Origin: CAZFVY01 sp964522665
GTDB taxonomy: Bacteria > Verrucomicrobiota > Verrucomicrobiia > Limisphaerales > CAZFVY01
Reading direction: 5' to 3'
Length of the DNA: 7,198 bases
Assembly: GCA_964522665.1 (NCBI GenBank)
Contig: CAZFVY010000180.1
Location: 1 to 7,198, forward strand
In this document: piece after piece, positions 1 through 5,950 of the stretch
How positions within the stretch are numbered: the first letter of the stretch is position 1
Layout of the letters: each line of letters starts with the position of its first letter
Notes under the pieces: generated by a model
Database searches by the model: none
Told to the model about the DNA's origin: nothing
What the model saw: only the letters and a program-made list of their open reading frames with translations
Made by a program: the position numbers and the translations under genes

Positions 1-5
1 CTGAA

Positions 6-64
6 CCCAAGGAAGGCGCGTTGCGCCATCCTTGGGCTTTAGGACTCAGCCCCGCTGGGGCTGA
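6..64. repeat. Two tandem REP-like hairpins
   Basis: Two hairpins lie back to back. The first pairs CCCAAGGA (6-13) with TCCTTGGG (29-36), then an A/A mismatch, then GGCGC (15-19) with GCGCC (23-27) around a GTT loop. The second pairs TCAGCCCC (46-53) with GGGGCTGA (57-64) around a GCT loop. Neither is followed by a T-run on either strand, so they are unlikely to be intrinsic terminators. Short GC-rich stems with three-base loops recur in other intergenic gaps of this window, which suggests REP-like repeats. Their family is not identified. The element may continue beyond the left edge. Confidence 0.6.
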
Positions 65-448
65 AGGAAGGCACGGGCGTAAAAATGCCTGACCTCTTGA
101 ATGGGAATCCGGTTACGGCAACAAGTTCCTCGCGACGACAACGGTGTCAAAACGAGAATCCCGTGCGATTGCTAACAACCGTCGGTCGGTTCCATATTTG
201 GACGCGCCCGCCTCCGGCTTCTTGGCCGCGAGACTTGTCAAGCGGGGCAATCGTGGCGAGGATGGCCACGGTGCAAATTATCGCATACGGTCCGCCCGCC
301 TCGGGCGCTTTCAAGTCGCCCGGCACGCGGAAAGCTGACATCGGTCGGCTTCGGTGGTCCGCCGGAATTGACCGCGGCTGGCACGCGCACACATCGCGCG
401 CCGGGGGTTGGCGTGGTCGCTCCGCGCGGCCGAATCGGGTATCCTAAA
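65..448. other. Gene-free stretch upstream of the small membrane protein gene
   Basis: I see no credible gene in these 384 bases. The open frames here are short, rich in Arg, Pro and Gly, and overlap one another on both strands, as expected by chance in GC-rich DNA. Two minor inverted repeats are present: CGTGGC (252-257) with GCCACG (265-270), and CGCCCG (293-298) with CGGGCG (302-307). No convincing promoter pair was found in front of the gene at 449. A decayed gene remnant cannot be excluded. Confidence 0.45.
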
Positions 449-880
449 ATGCTTAAATTTATCGCTACGTTCGTGTTGGGCGCCGCTTGTACCGCCCTCG
501 CCGGTTGGATGATGGTCGTCAAGCCGATCGGTAATGTCTTCGCCAGCACTTATCTCATCGCCGTCATGGATCAGGCGAACATCGCGCTGCATGTCCGCGC
601 GGGAAAACCGGAATTACTGCTCCACAACATCGATCCGAGCCTCCCGACTTACGTCATGGCGATCCAGGACCATTTCCGTACCCATCCGGAATCGACCAAC
701 GCCCTCTGGATGGTCCGCGCCTACTACGAGCGCAGCAAACTCCCGATGCCGACGCGAATCAAAGACATCTTCGCCACCTTGCCCCCGGCGCCCCCGGCCG
801 ATTGCGCGCGGCGCCTAAAAGCCCTCGACGATGGCGTCAGCCTGACCAACACCTACGCCCCCCCGCCGATTTTGAAGTAG
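449..880 (+). CDS. Small hypothetical membrane-anchored protein
   Basis: This is a 143-residue protein that I do not recognise. Residues 3-24 form one hydrophobic segment (FIATFVLGAACTALAGW), fitting an uncleaved signal anchor or signal peptide. Cys14 follows GAA but lacks the hydrophobic residue three positions upstream needed for a lipobox, and the hydrophobic stretch continues past it, so a lipoprotein is unlikely. The rest (about 30-143) is soluble, with probable helices around 35-60 and 80-125 and a Pro-rich stretch PPAPP near 112-116, and it ends in APPPILK. The ATG at 449 was preferred over the in-frame ATG at 368 because the extra 27 residues are Arg/Gly-rich and would bury the hydrophobic segment. 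There is no clear ribosome binding site. The gene stands alone on this strand and converges on the pilC/gspF-like gene. Coding potential is supported by a natural membrane segment and balanced composition, but the function is unknown. Confidence 0.65.
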   Translation: MLKFIATFVLGAACTALAGWMMVVKPIGNVFASTYLIAVMDQANIALHVRAGKPELLLHNIDPSLPTYVMAIQDHFRTHPESTNALWMVRAYYERSKLPMPTRIKDIFATLPPAPPADCARRLKALDDGVSLTNTYAPPPILK

Positions 881-905
881 CTCGATTCCTTCAGGCGGTC
901 AGGAC

Positions 906-926
906 GCCGCGCTCTTACGCCGCGGC
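906..926. terminator. Hairpin between convergent genes, possible terminator
   Basis: GCCGCG (906-911) pairs perfectly with CGCGGC (921-926) around a 9-base loop. It lies 25 bp after the stop of the + gene and 28 bp beyond the stop of the convergent - gene, the expected place for a shared terminator. On the + strand it is followed only by TCTT, and on the - strand by no T-run, so as an intrinsic terminator it is weak. Confidence 0.3.
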
Positions 927-954
927 TCTTCGGCCGGTCCGACTCAATTGCGGC

Positions 955-2175
955 CTATTTGCCCGGAGCGGGAGGATTGATGATGTCGCTCATCTTGAAG
1001 ATCGGCATGAACATCGCGATGACGATGCCGCCCACGACGACGCCCAGAAACACGATGAGCAACGGTTCGATGAGTGACGTCAGCCCGGAGAGGGTCGTCT
1101 CGATTTCTTCGTCGAGGAAATCGGCGACGCGCTCGAGCATCTGATCAATTTTGCCGGTCTGTTCGCCGGCGGTCATCATCCGGATGATCATCTGGGGAAA
1201 GATGGGATGCTTGCCCAGCGCGCTCGAGATGCCGTCGCCGCGCTCGATGTCGGTGGCGGCCGTGCGGATGCTTTTCTCCATGCCGACGTGGCCGGCGGTA
1301 TTGGCGACGATGCTTAAGACCTCGAGGATCGGCACGCCGCTGCGAATGAGGGACGAGAGCGTGCGGGCGAAGCGGGCCACCACGATCTTGTGCGCGATCA
1401 TGCCGAAGATGGGCAGACGAATCCGCAGATTGTCCCAGAACGCGCGCCCCGGCGGCGTCTTGATGTAGTATAGCCAGCCATATACGGACGCGCCGGCCGT
1501 GAAGAAAAGCGTGAAAAACCAATGCTGCACGAACTTGCTGACGTCGATCAAAAACTGCGTCGGCCCCGGCAGCTTGGCGCCGAACCCTTGAAAGATTTCG
1601 CCGAAGACCGGCACCACTTTAACGAGCAGGAAAATCGTGATGCCGATGGCGACGCACGTCACGGCGACCGGGTACATCATCGCCGACTTGATCTTCTTCT
1701 GCATCCGGGCGCGGTTCTCGAGAAAGGTCGCCACGCGGGCGAGAATCTCCGCCAGCAAGCCGCCTTTTTCGCCGGCCTCGACCATCGAGACGTAGAGCTT
1801 GTCGAAGACCTTCGGATGCTTGCGGAGCGCCTCGGAAAAACTGTCGCCCCCTTCGACGCGGGAGCAGACGTCCTTGATGACGTCGCGCATCACTTTGTTG
1901 GTCGTTTGCTCGGCGAGGGCCTGGAGCGATTGCACCATCGCCAGGCCGGCGTCGATCATCGTGGCCAATTGCCGGGTGAAGACGACTTGATCGGCCAGCG
2001 CGACCCGGCCGCCCGCGGTTTTGCCCTTGCGACTGATCTTCTCCTGAATGGAGATGACGAGGAGGTTGCGATTGAGGAGCGTGGCGATGGCCGCCTGCTC
2101 GGTAGCGGCTTCGACTGAACTGCGAATTTCCCGACCGGTGCCCGCTTCCCGCGCCTGATAACTGTAGGACGGCAT
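955..2175 (-). CDS. Type II secretion system F family / type IV pilus platform protein (PilC/GspF-like)
   Basis: This 406-residue protein is full length for the PilC/GspF family, the polytopic inner-membrane platform of type IV pili and type II secretion, which couples the cytoplasmic assembly ATPase to pilin extraction from the membrane. Two homologous T2SSF domains are visible. The first is at about 63-187 (FTRQLATMIDAGL, then MVEAGEKGG, KIKSAMMYP). The second is at about 266-388 (FARTLSSLIRSGVPILE, then MMTAGEQTGKID). Membrane segments fall near 168-190, 216-237 and 372-393. The C-terminus GGIVIAMFMPIFKMSDII is typical of the family. The frame stays open upstream to 2334, but MPSYSYQARE at 2175 matches the usual family N-terminus and the upstream residues do not, so this ATG was chosen. 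No strong ribosome binding site is seen. No ATPase, pilin, prepilin peptidase or secretin gene lies in the window, so pilus and secretion roles cannot be told apart. The family call is very secure; the specific system is not. Confidence 0.95.
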   Translation of the reverse strand: MPSYSYQAREAGTGREIRSSVEAATEQAAIATLLNRNLLVISIQEKISRKGKTAGGRVALADQVVFTRQLATMIDAGLAMVQSLQALAEQTTNKVMRDVIKDVCSRVEGGDSFSEALRKHPKVFDKLYVSMVEAGEKGGLLAEILARVATFLENRARMQKKIKSAMMYPVAVTCVAIGITIFLLVKVVPVFGEIFQGFGAKLPGPTQFLIDVSKFVQHWFFTLFFTAGASVYGWLYYIKTPPGRAFWDNLRIRLPIFGMIAHKIVVARFARTLSSLIRSGVPILEVLSIVANTAGHVGMEKSIRTAATDIERGDGISSALGKHPIFPQMIIRMMTAGEQTGKIDQMLERVADFLDEEIETTLSGLTSLIEPLLIVFLGVVVGGIVIAMFMPIFKMSDIINPPAPGK

Positions 2176-2248
2176 ATTAGCTGCAAGACTTGTAATCGCA
2201 AAGGCTTGAAAAATCAAGCGTGGCGAGCCGGGCAGCGATTCGGCTGAA

Positions 2249-2312
2249 CTCGGGAAACGCCGAGCTACTCTCGGTCGTCCCTCCGAGACCGCGCCAAGCT
2301 TCGGCAGCGAAG
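2249..2312. repeat. Degenerate copy of a dispersed hairpin repeat
   Basis: The 203-bp gap between the HEAT gene ending at 2379 and the pilC/gspF-like gene carries three short stems: CTCGG/CCGAG (2249-2253 with 2260-2264), TCTCGG/CCGAGA (2269-2274 with 2283-2288) and CTTCG/CGAAG (2299-2303 with 2308-2312). Bases 2265-2289 match 7040-7064 at 21 of 25 positions, and both copies have a hairpin immediately 5' with GAAACG in or beside the loop. This marks a repeat family with at least two copies in the window. No gene is seen in 2176-2378. Confidence 0.55.
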
Positions 2313-2378
2313 GCTCAAGACCCCGAGTTCCCACCGGTCACTTGTTGTTCCTCAGAGCTCCGCCGTCGCCACACCACA

Positions 2379-3581
2379 TCACGGCGCGTAGAAGAAAGGT
2401 GGCAGCGGAATGCGACTTTTCATGCTCGTGATCTCGAGCGGATAGGCGTCTTCGAGCAACATGCGGTTGAGGCGGATCAAGGCGTCGCCTTGCGGTTTCC
2501 CGGCCAGCAGGCGTTGCGTCTCCGGGCGCAGCTCGATGCCGGCGAAACGTTGGGCATCATAGATTGAAGGACCGCGAATGATTTCGTTAAGCCCGTCCAC
2601 CATCGATTGGGGCGGCCCCGTGAACTGAACTCCAGACGCCCAATCCGCCATCTCTCGGCGGGTCCGCGCGGAGAGCCTTCCACTCAGGTAGCTCGAAATC
2701 GAAACCGTGGATTGGTTGAGCTTATTCGCCAATGAAGTGGCTGACGGAATATCCGCGAACGAAAACGGCTCGTAAACCTTGATACCGGCGTTGATCGCGG
2801 CATCGAGATCGATTTCCATTAACGCCTCTCCAGCGCACAGGCGCAACATTAGGTCCCGATCCTGCGTCAGCGAGACGAGCGCGGGAACGGCGGCCTTTGC
2901 TTCGGGGCCAAACGCCCAGAGGCCGACGATAGCGCAAAGCCGTACCCCATAATTTGCATCGGCGAGAGCTTTCAACAGAACCGGGACGACCAAGCCGGGT
3001 TGGGAATGGATCTTCATCAGCGACTGGATCACGTTCAGAGGCACGACCGCGTTGGTTTGCCGCAACAGCGCGAGCAGGCGCGGCACCTCGTCCTTGGCGG
3101 CGGGACCGACGTCACCAAGAATCGAAACGAATTGATTGGCGCTCAGCCGCGATCGTTTCTGGTCATAGATTCTTAGCAACTCCGGCAGGGCGTTGCTAGC
3201 GGTCTGGCCGAGGGCGTGAAAAGCCAACGTCGCTAGCCGTTGAGGCGGTACGGTCGGACGGTTAGAACCTGGCTCCAGGTGAAAGACGTACACCATCCCG
3301 TTGAATTCCCACTCGAACATCCACTGCTTCTTGCGTACCAGCCGCAGCAATGTCGGAATGGCATTCGTGCCCGCCGCGCGCAAAGCGGCGTTCGCCTGCG
3401 CGAACGTCGGCCGACCGGGAATCGGCGCGGACGCAGGAATCGCCAGGCCGTCCAGCCAATAACTCAACGGCTTGCCCTGGTAAAGCGGCTCGGCCGCGGG
3501 CGGATGCCACCAGAGCCAGCTCGCCCCCGCGAGAAACGCAACCAAGACGACGCCAAAAACAATGATCGGCCGACGCCTCAT
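2379..3581 (-). CDS. Membrane-anchored HEAT-repeat protein, downstream paralogue
   Basis: This 400-residue protein begins MRRRPI, followed by a hydrophobic anchor at about 5-25 ending in WLWWHPP, so the rest probably lies outside the cytoplasm. The motif PLYQGKPLSYWLDG (about 33-45) follows. HEAT/armadillo-like helical repeats then run from about 65 to 260, for example TNAIPTLLRLV, ALPELLRIYD, VSILGDVGPAAKDEVPRLL, PGLVVPVLLKAL and AKAAVPALVSL. Such repeats usually form a curved scaffold for protein binding; no catalytic motif is seen. Residues 331-387 form a conserved C-terminal block (LNEIIRGPSIYDAQRFA, RPETQRLLA, RLNRMLLEDAYP). The ATG at 3581 was chosen over an in-frame start at 3626 because it aligns exactly with the start of the paralogue at 4847. 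The gene lies 72 bp after that paralogue on the same strand and may share its transcript. The partner and role are unknown. Confidence 0.88.
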   Translation of the reverse strand: MRRRPIIVFGVVLVAFLAGASWLWWHPPAAEPLYQGKPLSYWLDGLAIPASAPIPGRPTFAQANAALRAAGTNAIPTLLRLVRKKQWMFEWEFNGMVYVFHLEPGSNRPTVPPQRLATLAFHALGQTASNALPELLRIYDQKRSRLSANQFVSILGDVGPAAKDEVPRLLALLRQTNAVVPLNVIQSLMKIHSQPGLVVPVLLKALADANYGVRLCAIVGLWAFGPEAKAAVPALVSLTQDRDLMLRLCAGEALMEIDLDAAINAGIKVYEPFSFADIPSATSLANKLNQSTVSISSYLSGRLSARTRREMADWASGVQFTGPPQSMVDGLNEIIRGPSIYDAQRFAGIELRPETQRLLAGKPQGDALIRLNRMLLEDAYPLEITSMKSRIPLPPFFYAP

Positions 3582-3594
3582 TGCCGCAGTGTAA

Positions 3595-3608
3595 CTTGCG
3601 CTCGCAAG
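3595..3608 (-). promoter_or_regulatory. Palindrome upstream of the downstream HEAT gene
   Basis: CTTGCG and CGCAAG form a perfect 6-bp inverted repeat around a 2-base centre, 13 bases upstream of the ATG at 3581. The same element lies at the same distance in front of the paralogue (4861-4874), within a 37-bp flank that matches at 31 positions. It could be an operator or a leader hairpin (stem of five with a four-base loop). A role is inferred only from its position and partial conservation. Confidence 0.35.
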
Positions 3609-3637
3609 GAATCGAGGGCTTTTCACGCCTCGACCGC

Positions 3638-3655
3638 GATCGCGGGGGCGCGATC
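3638..3655. other. Perfect hairpin overlapping the upstream HEAT gene's stop codon
   Basis: GATCGCG (3638-3644) pairs perfectly with CGCGATC (3649-3655) around four G on the + strand (four C in the transcript). On the - strand it begins inside the TGA stop (3656-3654) of the upstream HEAT gene and lies 56 bp before the next start. No T-run follows in the transcript, so it is not a classical terminator. It could limit read-through, stabilise the 3' end of the first message, or be chance in GC-rich DNA. Confidence 0.4.
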
Positions 3656-4847
3656 AATAATTGGTTGGGGGATGGTGATTTCGCATGAACTGAATCTCGC
3701 GCGGATAGGCATCCTCGATCAGCAGGCGATTAAGGCGAGTAAGACCGGCTCCCCGCGGGTTGGCGGCCAGGAGGGTTTGGGTTTCTGGGCGGAAGCCAAC
3801 GGTCGCGAAACGCTGCGCGTCGTAGATCGACGGGCCTTTGATGATTTCGTTCAACTCCCTTAAGAATGACTCGGGCGCCCACGAATATTGCGTCGAGCCA
3901 GACCACAAGGCCACGTCCCGCCGGGCTGTCTCCGAGAGCCGACCGTAGAGATAGATAGAGATCGCGTCGAAGCGCAGGGTCAACTTGCGCGCAAACGATG
4001 CCGGATTCGGAAAATCGATCCCGGAGAACAGCCGGTAAACCTCCAGCCCGCTTCGCTCCGCGGCGTCCAGATCGATGCACTTGAGCGTTTCCTCGGCGTC
4101 GATCCCCACGCTGAGGTCGGGGTCCCGGAGCAACGGCAACAGCGCCGGAACCGCCGCGCGCGCGCCGGAGCCAAAATTCCGCAGCCCGAACAAAGCCGCG
4201 AATCGCATTTGTTGGTCTGAGTTCGTCAACGCCGAAACCAGAACCGGCACGACCAAGTTCGGTTGGGCATGGATGTCCGCCAAGGCGCGAATGGCCCGCA
4301 GCTCCGCGTCGAAATTCGTCGATCTCCATTGGTCGAGGATGCGTGGGATCGCGACCCTCGCGGCCGGTCCGAGGTGACCGATCACCGAGACGAGTCGCTC
4401 CCGCGGCATCGGCGAAAGGTTCTCGTCGTAGATTTTGAGCAACGCCGGCAGGGCGGCGCTCGCGCGCGGGCCGAGGATTTGAAACCCGAAATCCGCCTGA
4501 AGTTGGGGCGGCGATTGCGCCTGATGCGGGGCCGACGCCAAATTCAAGCGGTAGGCGAGGCCGAGCGCCTTCTGTTTGTAGAGCCAATGTTTGTCGCGCA
4601 ATAAGCGCAACAACGTCGGGATCGCGTTGGTTCCGGCGCCGAGTACGGCCTCCTTCGCTCGATCAATTGTGCGGTCTGGAGATTCGCCTGGAGCGCCGTC
4701 GAAATTAAGCGCGCCTTCAAGCCAATAAGTAAGCGGTTTGCCTCGGTAAAGCGGTTCGGGCGCCGGAGGATGCCACCAGAGCCAACCGGCGGCCATGAGG
4801 AAGGCGAACAGGGCTAAGCCAGAGAGCAGGATCGGACGGCGCCTCAT
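3654..4847 (-). CDS. Membrane-anchored HEAT-repeat protein, upstream paralogue
   Basis: This 397-residue protein is a clear paralogue of the next gene downstream, collinear over its whole length. It has the same MRRRPI start, an anchor at about 5-25 ending WLWWHPP, and PLYRGKPLTYWLEG (about 33-45). HEAT-like helices follow from about 66 to 260 (TNAIPTLLRLL, AALPALLKIYD, VSVIGHLGPAARVAIPRIL, NLVVPVLVSAL, ARAAVPALLPLLRDPD). The C-terminal block at 332-388 (LNEIIKGPSIYDAQRFA, RPETQTLLA, RLNRLLIEDAYP) is the best-conserved part of the pair, about two thirds identical by eye. The middle, around 45-120, is the most diverged. The product is probably an extracytoplasmic, membrane-tethered scaffold; no enzyme motif is visible. 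The ATG at 4847 directly precedes the basic residues and anchor. No Shine-Dalgarno site is seen. The family is secure, the function unknown. Confidence 0.88.
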   Translation of the reverse strand: MRRRPILLSGLALFAFLMAAGWLWWHPPAPEPLYRGKPLTYWLEGALNFDGAPGESPDRTIDRAKEAVLGAGTNAIPTLLRLLRDKHWLYKQKALGLAYRLNLASAPHQAQSPPQLQADFGFQILGPRASAALPALLKIYDENLSPMPRERLVSVIGHLGPAARVAIPRILDQWRSTNFDAELRAIRALADIHAQPNLVVPVLVSALTNSDQQMRFAALFGLRNFGSGARAAVPALLPLLRDPDLSVGIDAEETLKCIDLDAAERSGLEVYRLFSGIDFPNPASFARKLTLRFDAISIYLYGRLSETARRDVALWSGSTQYSWAPESFLRELNEIIKGPSIYDAQRFATVGFRPETQTLLAANPRGAGLTRLNRLLIEDAYPREIQFMRNHHPPTNY

Positions 4848-4860
4848 TGGCGCAGCCTAA

Positions 4861-4874
4861 CCTGCGCTCGCAAA
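4861..4874 (-). promoter_or_regulatory. Imperfect palindrome upstream of the upstream HEAT gene
   Basis: This is the counterpart of 3595-3608, again 13 bases from the start codon. The inner four base pairs (TGCG/CGCA) are kept, while the outer two pairs have changed. Read as RNA from the - strand, both changes leave G-U wobble pairs, so a leader hairpin would survive. Two positions are too few to prove selection. Confidence 0.3.
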
Positions 4875-4940
4875 GAATCGAGCGGAAATCGCCGTGGGCG
4901 TTCGTCGAGGCACATGACTTTGAATGGTTGCTTTTTTGGT

Positions 4941-4968
4941 GATTTGCCTGGCACGGTGGAGGCAAATC
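4941..4968. promoter_or_regulatory. 8-bp perfect inverted repeat upstream of the HEAT pair
   Basis: GATTTGCC (4941-4948) and GGCAAATC (4961-4968) form a perfect inverted repeat with a 12-base spacer, about 94 bp upstream of the ATG at 4847. A run of six T (4932-4937) lies just before it on the + strand, which is the wrong side for a + terminator; on the - strand the run is A. Its position would suit an operator for the HEAT genes, but no promoter could be placed around it. Confidence 0.3.
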
Positions 4969-4982
4969 GGTCCCGGCCGGGC

Positions 4983-5241
4983 AGGCGAATGGCGCTTACT
5001 TGGCTATTAACACTTTACCGGAGAGCCGTTTACGTCGCCAGTGACTGCGCCAGATGGGTAGAGACATCGCGCTGCGATGTCACCGTCCCGAAGACTTGCC
5101 GCGTCGAAGCTCCGAGCGAAGACGGGAGTAGAAGCGAAGGCAGGGCGGAACGAATGGACCACAACGCCCGCAACGGTCATTCGATTGCGCCGCCACGCGC
5201 CGTCCCTACCCGCAGTGCGCTTAAGTAAGCGCCATTCGCCT
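4983..5241. mobile_element. MITE-like element with 19-bp terminal inverted repeats
   Basis: The left end AGGCGAATGGCGCTTACTT (4983-5001) is the exact reverse complement of the right end (5223-5241), bounding 259 bp. Similarity continues outward with a small gap: CCGGGC at 4977-4982 matches the complement of GCCCGG at 5246-5251. The interior has no plausible transposase or other gene. It holds a perfect hairpin at 5063-5081, and GGGTAGAGAC (5056-5065) resembles the reverse complement of the GTCCCTACCC stretch just inside the right end, so the inner arms are also partly inverted. Small size, terminal inverted repeats and lack of coding capacity fit a non-autonomous (MITE-like) element or a large hairpin repeat. 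No target-site duplication is obvious at either boundary, so insertion is not proven. Confidence 0.55.
5063..5081. repeat. Internal perfect hairpin of the MITE-like element
   Basis: GACATCGC (5063-5070) pairs perfectly with GCGATGTC (5074-5081) around a GCT loop, the same loop as in the hairpin at 46-64. It is not followed by a T-run on either strand. It is probably part of the structured core of the surrounding element rather than a terminator. Confidence 0.5.
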
Positions 5242-5316
5242 TGCAGCCCGGAAGAATTGTAAGAGGGGACGATTTCCGGGGACTTCGCTTAGCTGCGTCC
5301 CAAGCTATCCCATACC

Positions 5317-5347
5317 GGGCTTTCAGCCCACGGAGGTGAAGCCTCCG
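5317..5347. repeat. Pair of REP-like hairpins downstream of the phosphoesterase gene
   Basis: GGGCT (5317-5321) pairs with AGCCC (5325-5329) around TTC, and CGGAGG (5331-5336) pairs with CCTCCG (5342-5347) around TGAAG. They lie about 115 bp beyond the stop of the phosphoesterase gene and could stop or trim its transcript, but no T-run follows. The second stem has the same plan, a GC-rich stem closed over a TGAA-type loop, as 7021-7038. The rest of 5242-5463 shows no gene. Confidence 0.5.
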
Positions 5348-5463
5348 ATGACACCGTCCAAGAAATTCACCGGCGCCAAGCCGCGTCTATAGGTGGTCGG
5401 AGCGGACCCGGGCGCGGCGGACCGCAGGAAGACTTCGCCCTCGGCTCGCGACCAGCGGATCTT

Positions 5464-5931
5464 TCAGCGCGGGAGCGGCAGGAATTCCTGGGTGATGCGG
5501 TCTTCTTCGCAGCGCAGGATCGCGACGCTGCGGTCGAGATTGAAGCGGGGACGGCCGGCGTAACCGGGGTTGAAGAAGAACGTCGGGCCGATCGTTTCCG
5601 CGAACGGCTTGTGCGTGTGACCGAAGACGATCACCGCGGGGCGCTCATGGGCGACGCGGTCGCGGATCGCCTCGTGGAGACCGCGCGGGTTGACGATGTG
5701 GTGGACGAGGAATTTCCGGTTCGCCAACTCGATGACTTCGGTGTCGCGATAATCGTCTCCGTCATCGTTGTTGCCTAGGACGGCGGTGACCGGCGCGATG
5801 CGTTCGAGTTCGAGAATGATGCGCGGGGAGCCGATGTCGCCCGCGTGCAAAATATGCTCCACCCCATCGAAAAGCGCCGGTATCCGCGGGTCGAAATAGT
5901 CGTGCGTGTCCGAGATGACGCCGATTTTCAA
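5464..5931 (-). CDS. YfcE/MJ0936-family metallophosphoesterase
   Basis: This 155-residue cytoplasmic protein is the usual length for the small calcineurin-like phosphoesterases of the YfcE/MJ0936 family, which hydrolyse phosphodiesters using two metal ions; the natural substrate is often unknown. The metal-site motifs are in order: SDTH at 7-10 (D8, H10), GD at 31-32 (D32), GNND at 53-56 (N54), a histidine pair at 77-78, and GHTH at 104-107 (H105, H107). The family's HG after the fourth motif reads HHI here, and NPGS near the end reads NPGY (121-124). These are mild variants that leave the metal ligands intact. The start is a TTG at 5931, giving MKIGVISDTH, the standard family N-terminus; no in-frame ATG or GTG nearby gives a better fit. 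The gene starts 19 bp after the stop of the membrane protein gene on the same strand, so the two are probably co-transcribed. Confidence 0.93.
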   Translation of the reverse strand: MKIGVISDTHDYFDPRIPALFDGVEHILHAGDIGSPRIILELERIAPVTAVLGNNDDGDDYRDTEVIELANRKFLVHHIVNPRGLHEAIRDRVAHERPAVIVFGHTHKPFAETIGPTFFFNPGYAGRPRFNLDRSVAILRCEEDRITQEFLPLPR

Positions 5932-5950
5932 GACAACGTGGGAAGGCTCT

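Noticed and set aside
6..64. Possible CRISPR array or tRNA from tandem stems
   Set aside because: There are no regularly spaced direct repeats, and no cloverleaf or CCA end. The two hairpins are simple inverted repeats with different stems.
147..392. 81-residue open frame on the - strand, with a short hydrophobic stretch
   Set aside because: It overlaps several equally poor frames, has no recognisable family, and its composition fits chance. A remnant is possible but unsupported.
1522..2118. 198-residue open frame on the + strand
   Set aside because: It is antisense to the well-supported pilC/gspF-like gene and rich in His, Asp, Arg and Leu, as mirror frames are.
2189..2217. Promoter-like pair for the pilC/gspF-like gene (TTGATT and TACAAG, 17-base spacer)
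   Set aside because: Each hexamer matches the sigma-70 consensus at only 4 of 6 positions, and the -10 would lie 13 bases from the ATG. Too weak to annotate.
3730..4587. 285-residue open frame on the - strand
   Set aside because: It is an alternate frame inside the upstream HEAT gene, Arg/Gly/Pro-rich with no domain, while the HEAT frame is clearly the coding one.
4914..5228. 104-residue open frame on the + strand across the MITE-like element
   Set aside because: It has no transposase motif and no DDE or HUH residues in a sensible context, and it reads through the terminal and internal repeats.
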